This document shows positions 53,079 to 64,000 of a stretch of 64,000 nt of DNA, one piece after another. Positions within the stretch are counted from its first letter, which is position 1. The number at the start of each line of letters is the position of its first letter. This DNA is from Fasciolopsis buskii (lineage: Eukaryota > Platyhelminthes > Trematoda > Plagiorchiida > Fasciolidae), in the NCBI GenBank assembly GCA_008360955.1, contig LUCM01002853.1:96304-160303 (forward strand), written 5' to 3'. The notes below the pieces were generated by a model that was not told the origin of the DNA, ran no database searches, and worked only from the letters and a program-made list of their open reading frames with translations. The translations under genes and the position numbers were made by a program.

Positions 53079-54201
53079 GACATGTGGTTCTGGTATTGGC
53101 CTGTTTTGACCAATGTTTAAGACGGAATGTATTCATACTACATAAATCACAAAATCCAAATATTCCAAGCTGGAAAAATCCACCAGCTTTACTGGCGCTG
53201 CATCACTCTCTTAAACATAAAGTAACCTTAAGTTTTGTCGTGCATGCTGCTGCCTGTACTGGACTGCGCGCTTCCTGGAGAAAAGTTTACGAGTAAGCAT
53301 TCATTTAAACGTCATCTCAGATTTTCTCGATCCCGCAAACGCTCTCTATTCGAATCTTTCTGCGACTTCAAGACCACCTGAAGTTAACATTTAGGTCACC
53401 ATTCCTGATTATCAGAGTCGACTGGGCCTCCAACGGTCCGCATCTGAGGTAAACTTGACTGAAACTTTGGTTTCATTTCCTAGTTTATAAGTACAACAAA
53501 CACTCAAAGTCACACTCTGCATGTTTGCTCCGAGGGTGAGAGGATTCGCATTTTCGTTTTCCCATGCTGGTTGGCCAGTTCCATTCTGTTTGCGCTTCCA
53601 GTGTATACATTGCCGTAGCCGATGCCATATACCGCGGGGAAATCCTGTGATTCACTATGTTGTATACCAGGACTGGGCTGCTCCGTAAGGGTCGAGATGT
53701 TCGAATCTGGGTGGTAGGTAAGGGTTAACCGCGACAGCCGAACCTCAGTAAGAAGGATAGTGTGGTACAGTTACTAAATGGCAGTGTAAGCTCTCGCGCT
53801 ATCTGTATTATCTTCGAAATCAGCCCTGGGAATGGACAGAGCAATCGAAAAATTAAAACCCATTGCAACCCTATCGTTTTCTTCGGATATAGGAAACACG
53901 CCGCGGAGATTGTGAAAAACAAGACTCTGTACTGTTGATATTACCTCTTCAAAGAGTTGAAGTAATGTTTGGGCGAAAACATAATTTGATGCAACACCTA
54001 TTCGTAAATTCGCAAGTTTTTCATAATTAAAATGTCTGATAACTTAATGGCCTACCATTAAACTGGAGACGAGCAAATGGATGTGCAACTGCCAAACCAA
54101 TACAGTCGTGTAGGTTTCCATTAGCTCGGCAAACCCACATTTGTGGAAGTACGGCGGAGTTCGTGTCACTGAATTTCATATTATGATCAATCTTATTCAT
54201 G

Positions 54202-54258
54202 TTACTGCTACCACTACTACTCCTACTATTACTACTACCACTTCTATTATCATTACTC
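54202..54258. repeat. (ACT)n trinucleotide tract
   Basis: Degenerate ACT/ATT triplets: GTTACTGCTACCACTACTAC followed by TCCTACTATTACTACTACC. The Thr-rich or Ser-rich short frames on either strand are repeat translations. Confidence 0.8.
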
Positions 54259-56336
54259 CTGGTTCCGGCCAAAAGTTACCCAACGTGACCTCTAATTCCA
54301 CTTGTGCCAATATCGGTCAATCCCCCTTTCGGGGTATAATAATTAAATTGTTTTCTCCAGCTAAATTACTAACCATGTGGTTTCCCAGTGAAGTGCAGTG
54401 AAAGCATTTGTCTTTCTATTTCTTGTCTTGAAATTCCCACTTACGAGGTAGAGATAATAACATCAAATAAAAAGAGGATGTTCACACATACTATACCCAC
54501 ATCACCCGAGTTTCATTAGTATCTAAAGGATTCAGAACTTTGTAAGCACTGTCCAAATTACTTCACCATCATAAACAAATTAGTTTACCTTTATCAACCC
54601 TTGTACTGAATATCAGAAATCGAATTCTTGACTTCCACTCTAGTAACAATCAATAAATTGATTAGTTCGAATAAATACATGGATAGAATTAACCATGCAT
54701 GAACAAGAAAAAGGCCGAGTGCGAAAGACAGGAAGACAGTCCGAAGCCGTAGAACACGTGAACTTTGCATGCACATGACCCCAAAAGCAAATCAATCTGA
54801 CTGTGCTTTTCAGAGACCCGACCTTTTCCATCCTGATTTGACTGTTTTCCGTTCACATCAGAATCAGTGGGCCATGGGGTGGGAGTGGCTTGAGGCATTT
54901 GATGGAACTAACCATAAGTGGGTCTAATCTACAGGAGAAGGAACGATTGCATGCCAGAATCGAATTGGACATACACTTATTTGTCCGAATCTGCCTCCAA
55001 TGGAACGGAACTGAATGAGGCGAAGGGCAGCACAACACGTCACGCCTAGCGACTCGATAAACAGTGCCACACAAACACATACACCAACCATAAGAGCCAC
55101 AAAAAGATGCCACATTGCAGGTGCACATGACAACCAGACAGTGACGTAGTCTGGCATAAATATATCCCCGTGTATGGTCGTGCATTTGCTTCTAAACGCA
55201 TACTCCCGGAAGGTACGCACGACGCAGACAGAAAATGCGTCCCAAATGGATACATTCACACAACCATACGGCAAACAGACAAACAGAAAGTTTTTTTTGT
55301 TCCTGTTGGGAGGAATCCAACTGTGTCCGTATGTTGTCGATAGGCGCACGCAGGTCATCGCCTCATGGGTGTAAACTCGAAGACCGACGGGAGTCATGAA
55401 GACGGACGCTGCAGGGTTTTTCCTTATGTGCGGTAAAGATTCACACAGACGAGCTCCCGCTGAGCTCATCTAGTCCCCGATTCACTCACTTGACAAGGTC
55501 TTCTTCAAAAGGCGCTTACAATTTGTCCAGTGAACACCATTGTGGCCAGACGACTGTATGATTTGCTTCGGTGTAACGATTTCATGTCCTTGTTGTTAGT
55601 TGCTTGCCAACCCTTAGTATACATCGGGATTGAGGGATCCCGAGAAGTGGTTAGATCTTTGATTGTTTGGAGTGAACTTTGAGTCAGTTTACAGTTTACA
55701 ACAAAATCAGTAGTCACAGCATGATGTATACAAGTTCGCAACTATGTTGCGAACGATCTGCAAGAAAATGTCACCGTAATGAATGTACATTTACGAGTGG
55801 CAAAATCTCACCTTCGTTGGCAGTCCTCTGGCTTCTTACTTTTGTAGTCACGTAATCAAAATGTCATCTTTGCACCAATATTGTAGCAAAGTCGGGCCAT
55901 ACAAGAAAACCCTGATGCAGTGAGCCACTCTCCATAAAGCGCTCACTATGATTCACTTAACTTGAGTTAACCCATGCTCGGAAAATGATGACTGCACACC
56001 TACAAGTAGCGTCGTGTTTCCTTGTGATTCAAAAGGATTTGTGATATGCATACTGATAAACAGGACAGCTTAGACGAAAAGAAAGACACGTCGCTGAGCG
56101 TAGTACGAACAGGATAAAAGTGAATGCACCAGTGATGCACAATTCTCGCAACCTAAGTTCTGGTAAACCCGGTTAACGTTGACTTGTTTCTCCCGGTGAG
56201 ATTAAAATTTGCAGTTGGACACTAACAATATTTTAGCATCGTGTTTGCCCAATCAGTGGAACCTGTCTATCGTCCGTAGTTTACAGTCCAGCTTGTGTTA
56301 TTGACTTCCAGCATATGGAGCTTACACGACGACTGC

Positions 56337-56512
56337 CCGGCGTTGGCCAAGCGGGTAAGGTTGTATCAATTTGAAGTGGAGGTCGGGGTTTCGAATCCTT
56401 CCACCGCCGGTCATCTTCCCCGCTTGGCAGTCATCTGTCGACCTCGGCTCCCTTCCTGAGAAATGATGTATGCTCGTATTTCATTAAAAAAGGAAGTAAA
56501 AAATAAAAGATT
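56337..56512 (+). mobile_element. tRNA-like SINE candidate
   Basis: The first 74 bases look like a tRNA gene. CCGGCG (56337-56342) pairs perfectly with CGCCGG (56405-56410). An A-box TGGCCAAGCGGG lies at 56344-56355, and a B-box-like GTTTCGAATCC at 56388-56398, one base off the GGTTCGAATCC consensus. The anticodon stem does not pair and the T stem has a mismatch, so it is not a working tRNA. A GC-rich body follows (56411-56460), and the element appears to end in an A-rich tail around 56483-56510 (ATTAAAAAAGGAAG, then TAAAAAATAAAAG). Internal pol III promoter, tRNA head, short body and A-rich end fit a tRNA-derived SINE. No target-site duplication was found, and I saw no second copy in the window. 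Confidence 0.6.
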
Positions 56513-59500
56513 TGTTAGTACCTAGTGTTGTGCAAACTATTTCGATGACAAGGAGTCAAACGGGCGCCTCACTTATTTGGCCCCGGTATGTGTGTTACAG
56601 TTACTGGTCTTTTCTGACTTACCTCCCATTACAAAATTACTTATTGAGTAGATTATGTAGACCCTGTGGATACCTGTTTAAGCGTCACTATAATCTAGCA
56701 CTAAGGATTTAGAGCATGTTATTCACCTTTCAGTGCCATTAAATTCCAAACCCCAAAGGGTGAATGGTTTCCATTTTTTCTGTCCATAAAAATGTAATCA
56801 CGTTATGCTTTTATTAATGAGAGATAGATTGCAACTGGGGGAAAATATTCATAGAAATATAAAAGCTTTATAATTAACAAGTCTATAATTTTTTCTTATT
56901 TACCTCTTTGAATTTTGGGGTTTGTCGGAACCGGTGGATATCCGGGAAAATGATGTCGTATGAGACTTGCGTGAATAGTATACGAAAGTGTAACCATCGA
57001 ATGATGTTACTGACTGTTTTAAGCAGTAAAAATGCACAAGTATCTGTGGCTGAGGGAGTCCACTAACGAACAAGGGCAACACGTTGTGTTCTGTTGCTGT
57101 TAGTTGATAGACCACTAGAAGCCGGTACGATTAGCTTAGTGTCTGCGATTTCAGATGCATCCACGTTCGTCTCAGGTTCTCGCACCATCGCACCTGCCGA
57201 ATATTTGACGCTGATGGATGAAACAAGTATACACTCATTCTGCGGCTTTCACTGGTAAGTGTGACATGGCCTTCTCACGACCAATAATTTCTAATGCACA
57301 CTGAATTATAAACTATATGAAAAATAATAAGTATTGCTAGTATCACAAATGTCACTCGCTTTGTTCTTTCTGGTCAAACTGATGCAAGTGTGCACCCGTT
57401 CAGACTATTGCTCAAAAAACTAATTTGGATGCATTGGTCCCGTCCCCACAGAAACCTGTTACCAGTTAAACCAAAGGTATTAGACCGTTACGTAAAGATC
57501 AGTCACATTCCTTCTTGTTTGTGTACTTTAACATTTAAGTGTATCAAACGTTAGTCAACAAATCATCAAACTGTCTTCCTTTAGAAACCAAGCAAATGAT
57601 TTAAAATTTGAATAAATATGCAGAATTTAGGACCTTCTGTGTTCCATTTGAGATCTAACGATATTTATCCAGCCCCCCTGGTGCTTATCAGAAATGTGAA
57701 TCAGACAGGTTGCTATAGGTTGCAGTAACCCTGAATGTGTCGTAAACTGCAAGCAAGTAGAAAATCATGTGAACACTTTCCGAAAAATAGCATGCATACT
57801 TTTTAAGGAGTCTAGGTGATTAAAAATAACGAACTTCTGTTGCGGTGCTATGCTTTGCGAAAGTTAAAACAACGGAGTTTTGTTGTCCGAAGATGTGCCA
57901 CGAAATCTGTGAGAAGGAATCAGCCACAACTCAATGTTTGCGCAAACTAGTCTCCCCAAGATACGTTCCCTCAGACATTTAACTTTCTGTCAGCATCGTC
58001 TGCCATGAAGCCCCTGTAGTCAGCAAGTCTTTATGCTACTGGTGCTTTGAACTTATTACCGTTTCTTGGAAGCTGAAAATGACCTTTAGTCACCTTCCCC
58101 TCGTTAGTGTAAAATTTCAGACGAAAAACTGAAATGTTCATTGATTCAACTTACTCTGTTTGATATCTTGTTCACAGCAAACTAAGGCAATCATAGATGT
58201 CGACAATATGCATTTACGTTTTTACGGAAAAGCCTTTTAATTGCAGGAGTCACGGTAAGCTTAGGCAGATTTACCAATGTACAGGGTTGCAAAACTTCAT
58301 TGAAAAGCTTACCTAGATATAATCATTGACGTTCTGAGTCTGGTGCACACAATCACATCTGCTAATAGCCAGCACAACGCGCATTCATTATGATATCGAC
58401 ATGAGCAAACTGGTTAATGATCATTCGCTCCTTCAAATCTTGAGTGATTTTAGTCCGATCTGGTTTCACAGAATGATGTTAGTTTCAGTTTGACTTATTA
58501 CACAAGATGGGCTGTCGCATGTTCAACAAATATCCAAAGAATTAATACTATGGATTGTGTATGAACTGTATGTGAGCGGATGCAATCGGATGGATCGAGC
58601 TCATCAGAATTTCAGTTGATTTTGAAATATTTAAAGGGAATAGAAAGCAGCCTGTTTCTGTCCTTCAAATTGAATGCAGACACCTGAATACCCGGGCTAG
58701 GTTAGCAAAATCAACTGTCGAACAAAGTGAACTGGCTCAGAGCTGTGGGATTTACGGGTTAATGGAAAATTCAGTTGGGCTAGACAATAAAGGGCGCTGA
58801 CTATCGAGAGACGCGGCGAAAACTTAGAAAACGTTTGAGGGCTAACGTATTCAGTCGCATTTATTCGAACTGACCTCAGATTTTAGTAATACGGGATCGA
58901 CGATGTTCCGTTTGCATATTGTGGCTTTCTGTTCACTTAGTATACACTGAATCTGTCGGACGACGTCCATTCTCGTAACCGTCATTTACAGTCCATTGCA
59001 TTAATTGTTTAGGTGCCTGCTGTACACCACCGCCTACCTTGTAGTCTTGGTCACACAGAGATTGACGTCATTCTGTCAGACCTGTAGACGCAACTGGGCA
59101 TCTGCCGATTCACACATACCAACTTCATCACGACTGAGTGGTGCAAACTATTACCAGAACTGTCTGCTTTTGATGGATGCGCCGCGTCAGCAAATGTACA
59201 TCTTTGTTGTACACCAGCGGATTGAGATTTTCCGCCCACACTGCGATCGATATCTTGCTGGTTCTCTTGCGGTGATGCACACTACAAACATGCAACCTAG
59301 CCAGCTCAACGAGATGATCATTTTCTTGATGGATTATGATCAGTTGCCTAATACTAAACTGAATCTGAAGAGCTGCTTTAGTGGACATCCAGGTCAAACC
59401 ACCGGTTAACTTTTCCGATGACCTCGTACCAGTTCACGAAAATTGATGTGCCTTGTCTTTCCGTTAACGGATGACAGATTAAAGATTAGAAACATTGATC

Positions 59501-59879
59501 TGGTGTGACCGAACTCGGTCAAACATTAAGGGGATCACAACATTAGGAAAAGATAGTCATTTTCCTGGTAATTTTCGTACTTTAAACATGGTAATGACTG
59601 GATAATTTCTTACGCAGTTGTTCTATTCGGTTTTTTCCAACACTGGACGGTCACAGAAGGACATTAACAAATTACAACAATAAACATAGATTTAGCTTAT
59701 CAGCACACCTCAAGCGGTTCCAAATGAGCAGATATGAGGTACAAAGTGGCCAGCTGAACGTCTCCGAGTGTTGGTAAATTGCGTAATCAGTAGGCCTATG
59801 GCAGCAACCGAAGGATTCATGAATACAATGAACACATCACAACGTGACGATCAAGCAAGTTTTCAGTTAGTCGTATTCA

Positions 59880-60790
59880 TTTCAGTGTCCCGTATACAAA
59901 ACTTATGCTGATGGTATACTATGTATGATAGAGGAACTTACGGGCATAAACCCTATGCTGCACAAGTTTAACACTATCCATTCAAAAGTGCACTTTATAC
60001 TAGAAAAAGAAACAGACCACAGCTTAGCGTACTTAGATGTGTACATAGGGCGTCAGCAGGATGGGTCTGCACAATTATCAGACTATGGAAAACCAATGTG
60101 GAACGGACAGTAGATCCATTTTCACAGTTTTGTACCGTTACAAGTGAAAAGGAACCCAATATGCTGTTTAGTTGAAAGAACAAACAGAATATGTACAGAT
60201 GACACAATTGAAAATGGACTTCGCTTCCTGCGGAGCGTGTTCGTCCAAAATGGATACCCCGAAAGATTCATGAATACGGCTTTGAAAAAAACTTGAAGTA
60301 GGACAAAAAGAAATAAGACCACGAAAGATACCCGTATGCGTTAGTTTGCCCTGCAAAGGTGACACCGAAGCGGAAATTATCCAACGCAGATTGTTAAGTC
60401 TAATCAGCAGGACATTCTTCGCTGCATATTTGAAAACTGTATTCACATCCAAACCGATCATGTTTTCCCAACTAAGGAAAAGATTACCAGATTCAGCAGC
60501 CTCATTCTGTGTACTTATTCACCTCCTGTGGGACTAGGTATATTGGCCGCACAACCAGGCGTTTTTCCGATTGCGTTCGTGAATACCACCCGGCTTGGTT
60601 GAGCACAGGAACAATTAAGATAATTATTAGTGTGGTGTGTCCGCATTTTGTAGAATCGAAGCGCTCAGTGAACGTGACAAGTGCTTTATGCACCATCTGC
60701 AGTCGAGAACTGTCAGATGTCACATCAAAAACACAGCCAAAGCCGAATTTATCCGTTTGCATAACCCCTCTGTGGGCTCAGAACCTTAAA
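59880..60790 (+). mobile_element. Penelope-like element pseudogene (RT end, linker, GIY-YIG)
   Basis: These are remains of the single ORF of a Penelope-like retroelement in three successive frames. First (frame of 59901-60113): the catalytic box reads YADG (59904-59915) instead of YADD, then HSKVHFILEKETD, AYLDV and GKPMWNGQ, a TAG stop (60111-60113), HFHSFVPLQVKRN, VERTNRICTDDTIE and NGYPERF. Second (about 60300-60535): PCKGDTEAEIIQRRL and the SAASFC end of the linker. Third (60509-60796): YLFTSCGTRYIGRTTRRFSD, the core of the GIY-YIG endonuclease, then its weakly kept C-terminal part. Two frame changes, stops and loss of one catalytic aspartate make it non-functional. The N-terminal half is not recognisable upstream of 59880. 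Family knowledge: the GIY-YIG nuclease nicks target DNA and the reverse transcriptase primes from the nick. Confidence 0.88.
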
Positions 60791-60796
60791 CCTTAA

Positions 60797-61439
60797 ACTT
60801 GTCATCATCCAACAAGTGGTTTGCAACCACATCGTGTGACAAATTGACCAATCACATTCCTTAGAGTTGTGAACTGATGTGGCCGCAAACCGACAATTCC
60901 CTTGATCCATTCCCAACTATATTTAATGTTATGTATTGACATGAGTATGAACAACTGAAAACAAGCTTGTTCCCCATATTGTTGTTTTAAATGCACACTT
61001 CACTTCCAAACAAGCCTTATGAAGACATTTTGGTAGTACTCATGAAGGTTTTTTCTCTGAAAACGTAAGAATGAATTACTGATTTGATATATAACTGTCT
61101 GATCAACGGTCCTTGGAATCTACGCTCCAACAAATAGACTAAATTACATTTTTGTAATCGACGGGTTTTGCTTACAACGGAAGTCGAAAACAAAACTGAA
61201 GAAAAATTTGTGTGACAGACGAATGCTGAAGGACTAACACCGTTAGTTCATGTTTGGGTCTTTATGAAGAGCTAACCGAGTGTACAGGTTGTACTTTAGT
61301 TGCTTTATCGGCTAAAGTATGTTCTATTGCAACATCTTGCGAAAGCAAAACGTTAACGGAGGTGTAGAACCTACGTGTGTGGAACGCTGTCATTGTCTCC
61401 GCGCAATTATTACACTACTTTTTCACCATCCGTTTCTAG
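60797..61439. other. Intron DNA between the Penelope-like relic and exon 2
   Basis: There is no recognised feature apart from a possible 3' untranslated part of the Penelope-like element up to about 61000, which I cannot delimit. The last bases before 61440 form an ordinary pyrimidine-containing splice acceptor. Confidence 0.45.
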
Positions 61440-61569
61440 CGAACTATTCAGAAGAATGCCCAATACGTTTGTCTGCAATCGAAGAACTGTGTGGTGGACA
61501 AACGTCGCCGGAATCGCTGTCAGTATTGCCGTTTTCAAAAATGTCTCAAAGTTGGCATGGTCAAGGAAG
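61440..61569 (+). CDS. NR4A: NR4A-family nuclear receptor, exon with second zinc finger
   Basis: The exon is 130 bases, starting right after the acceptor CGTTTCTAG (61431-61439) and ending at GAAG|GTGAG (61569/61570). It continues the reading frame of the exon at 32432-35074 as residues 882-924 plus one base. It begins [11 protein letters not shown], then C892, C898, C908 and C911 with the 5-9-2 spacing of a nuclear receptor second finger, followed by [13 protein letters not shown]. This is nearly the invariant NR4A sequence, and the splice falls between FFK and RT(I/V)Q as I remember it in vertebrate NR4A genes. The phase 1 end predicts the next exon to begin with the (V)VRTDSLKGRRG-like extension that contacts DNA. 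The overlapping 84- and 86-codon open frames around here are not the real translation. Confidence 0.95.
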
Positions 61570-64000
61570 GTGAGATCCGATTTAAGTGACATGTATTTCG
61601 GTTTTGCCGTTTGTTCTATTTCAGTTTGTATATAAGTTTTATGCCCGAGGATAGAAAATACAATAGTGATTATGTGAGTGGTTTCAAATTTGATTTAGCG
61701 ATGGAGTGAATTGGCAGGTAGTCCGATGTATTCAGCTGAAGGCTAAACGATCATAACACTGCGTCTGTGTTTCTTACATGCTGGGGTTCATCATTTACAA
61801 AGACTATTTCATCACAAGCATTAAACAAAGGACAATATAAAATTTCTTCTGACAACCCGGACATGGTCGTAATAAAATGGAATTATTATTATTCAAAGTC
61901 ACAAAATGTCATGAACAAAATGCTTTATCTAGTCGATGGCTTGGCGGCAGTCGAAAAACTCATCTGGTAAACCCTAAGGCCCCAAGCTTCTCGAGATTTC
62001 CTCGAACGATTTCCTCGTAGATCAACTATCGTTGTCAATATGGGGCACAGAGGTAAACCCCCGCTGAGCCTAGATTAACAAGGGCTAAGGAATGTGTGAA
62101 GTTTTCCCGGAGAACACTGCAGACCCGTTGTTTTACAACAGTGCACTTTTGAGGAAATTTATTTCCTTGTATAGCGAAAGTGATATCAACGTGAAATGTA
62201 CCCGAAAGAGAAAAGCTATAGCTGGTGTAGAGCAATATGTGCCTTGGTTCGGTTTCTGAAGTGGTACAAAATTGATCCTAATAGGAAAAGTTTCCTATCC
62301 CCGCAGAATTCAGACCCACATGAAGAAGGCAACTACTGAGGCGGAAGATCTGACACGTTGGGGTAAATTTTGCTTTTGCCAAGGACATAATTCTTCTTAA
62401 AGCACAAGTGATTTCCGGTCAGGTAGAATTAAAAATATATGCGCATATAAAGTTGGCTTATTGTAATCCCATCTGGTTTGATTATTTAGGTGAAAGTCTT
62501 GAAAGCTTCCTGCTCATGCAGCTTCCTGAGGGCTTTTAATGCGGTGAAAGAACAGTATTCATTTCAGTACATTTCTGGTTAATGCAAGTATAACAAACAC
62601 CTAATGGGTATTCACAATATTTCACTGAAGTTTCACATAGCTGGGTAGTGGCATGGTTACAAAGAGGGTCAAAACTAATTCAGTTCTCTACAATCGAGTG
62701 AAGTCTTAAAATAACTTGCCATTATGAGCAAAGAATTGGGCAGTCCAGTCGCAGTTACACGACTGTTGTCAATCAGTTAACTCCAAAAGGATTACCGCGA
62801 TGTCAGTTCGCTTTCACCATTTTGTTTATCCATGAAATTCGTGTCTCTCTCTTAGAGAGAATTCTTCCGGATGGAGATTGAGGAATTTTTAACACATTTC
62901 CTGACAAGAAAAGATAGTTTTTGAAGCCCCTGATTCAATCTGATCCAATATCATGATGCCTACAATCTTCGTCCTCAGTCTTTGTGAGCTATATTTTACG
63001 GATATCAACGTTGGTTGCAGCTTATTGGCAGCATACATGCATCGGAGGTAGTCAAGTGGTAGATATTGTAGCATCTGAGCGTGCAGCCTGCAGCAACTTT
63101 GAGTACATTTTGGGAGAGAACAGGTATGTAGTGCCTATTGTCCTTGACAAGATGGATTTGATCACTGGAGTCAGTGTTCCTTGGTCATCAGTAGCCAGTT
63201 CTACATTCATACTAACGTGTACGAACAAAAGATGCACTCTTGTCTTCTGATCTTACAGTCATCCGATAAGAACCGGCAAACTACCTCGATCCGTTAATAA
63301 AATAACAATAATCCAGCAGACAACTTATGCTTCGTACTCGGTTTCCAGTGTGTGGTGCATGTAGATTGGGAACTTATTTGCATTTTTATGCGCTGGCCAA
63401 GTAGACCTCTGTGAACCCTTGGATTATGCTAAAAATTTATCTGGTGGATGTTTTGCAGTGTACCTGTGTCTTTTCACGCGAAGTTCGTCTTACTCTCTAA
63501 CAAACCGGGTACAGAATGGTCGTAAAGCAAACACTTTGAGTTTGGCGTGCGTTTCACAATTGCTTTGCCAATGGGTCCGCTAGATACCGTTCAATAAATG
63601 TTTTCGGAGTTCCTGTGTCCTCAAAAAACGAGCTTTAAGCTAAATGGGCAGGTGGAGTTTGGGCAAATGATGACCAATGGTAGTTAGCTATAATAATGAA
63701 TTATTTCACGTCCCGCCAGAAACATCGCGATCTGAATGGGTTCACCCAAAAGATCGTGGAAACGAAAAGTAGAGGTCCACGTTATTTTATCCAGTAATGA
63801 TTTGCAACAACGTCTTTGAGCAATAACACCCACAGACTAATGGACAGTGACAACTATGATGGCCCAGTGACAGAGCAACCGAGGAAGACAGAGTACCAAA
63901 GTGAGGCGCGACAATGTTTCCTACAAATATAAGAAATTATCTTACGCTACTTTGGCGAAAATGCAAGTCTCACTGATTCGTCACGCCTATCCATCCTATT
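61570..64000. other. Start of the next NR4A intron, nothing further recognised
   Basis: I looked for the C-terminal extension of the DNA-binding domain and for ligand-binding domain segments behind AG acceptors and found none. The downstream exons therefore probably lie beyond the right edge. No repeat or RNA gene stands out. Confidence 0.55.

Noticed and set aside
59005..59409. 134-codon open frame just upstream of the Penelope-like relic
   Set aside because: Starts with TTG and does not resemble the N-terminal half of a Penelope-like protein. The proximity is probably accidental.
61319..61635. Two overlapping frames of 84 and 86 codons covering the second-finger exon
   Set aside because: They are in the wrong frames. 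The true exon is the 130-bp segment bounded by splice sites and translates to the second zinc finger.

Overview
The window is animal nuclear DNA, sparse in genes and rich in old repeats. The best guess is a digenean flatworm (fluke) with a large, long-intron genome. The basis is a nuclear receptor of the NR4A family with a very long N-terminal region, fluke-type RTE LINE relics, a Penelope-like element relic with a GIY-YIG domain, and hammerhead-ribozyme repeats. I infer the group; the sequence does not prove it, and I cannot name the species.

One real gene is supported. Its large 5' coding exon (32432-35074) ends exactly after the first zinc finger of the DNA-binding domain. The next exon (61440-61569) carries the second zinc finger. 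They join in frame across a 26,365-bp intron with GT...AG ends. Exons for the hinge and ligand-binding domain are not in the last 2.4 kb, so the gene runs off the right edge.

Layout: 1-3.6 kb has nothing recognisable; 3.65-5.2 kb is a decayed RTE LINE; 9.3-10.1 kb is a compact cluster of a small repeat family carrying hammerhead ribozymes, one with all core bases and three helices; 15.29-15.48 kb is a second decayed copy of that family; 15.5-32.4 kb is unassigned with simple repeats. The 35.1-61.4 kb intron holds microsatellites, two adjacent RTE copies (50.6-53.1 kb), a tRNA-like SINE candidate (56.3-56.5 kb) and a Penelope-like pseudogene (59.9-60.8 kb).

The most interesting item is the hammerhead repeat cluster. 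Its unit of roughly 285 bp, with one ribozyme per unit and a structured body, resembles the small circular-RNA retroelements called retrozymes. A Penelope-like element, the class proposed to share such ribozymes, lies in the same window. No autonomous intact mobile element, CRISPR array, rRNA or canonical tRNA gene was found. All calls are by eye; no alignment or folding program was run.
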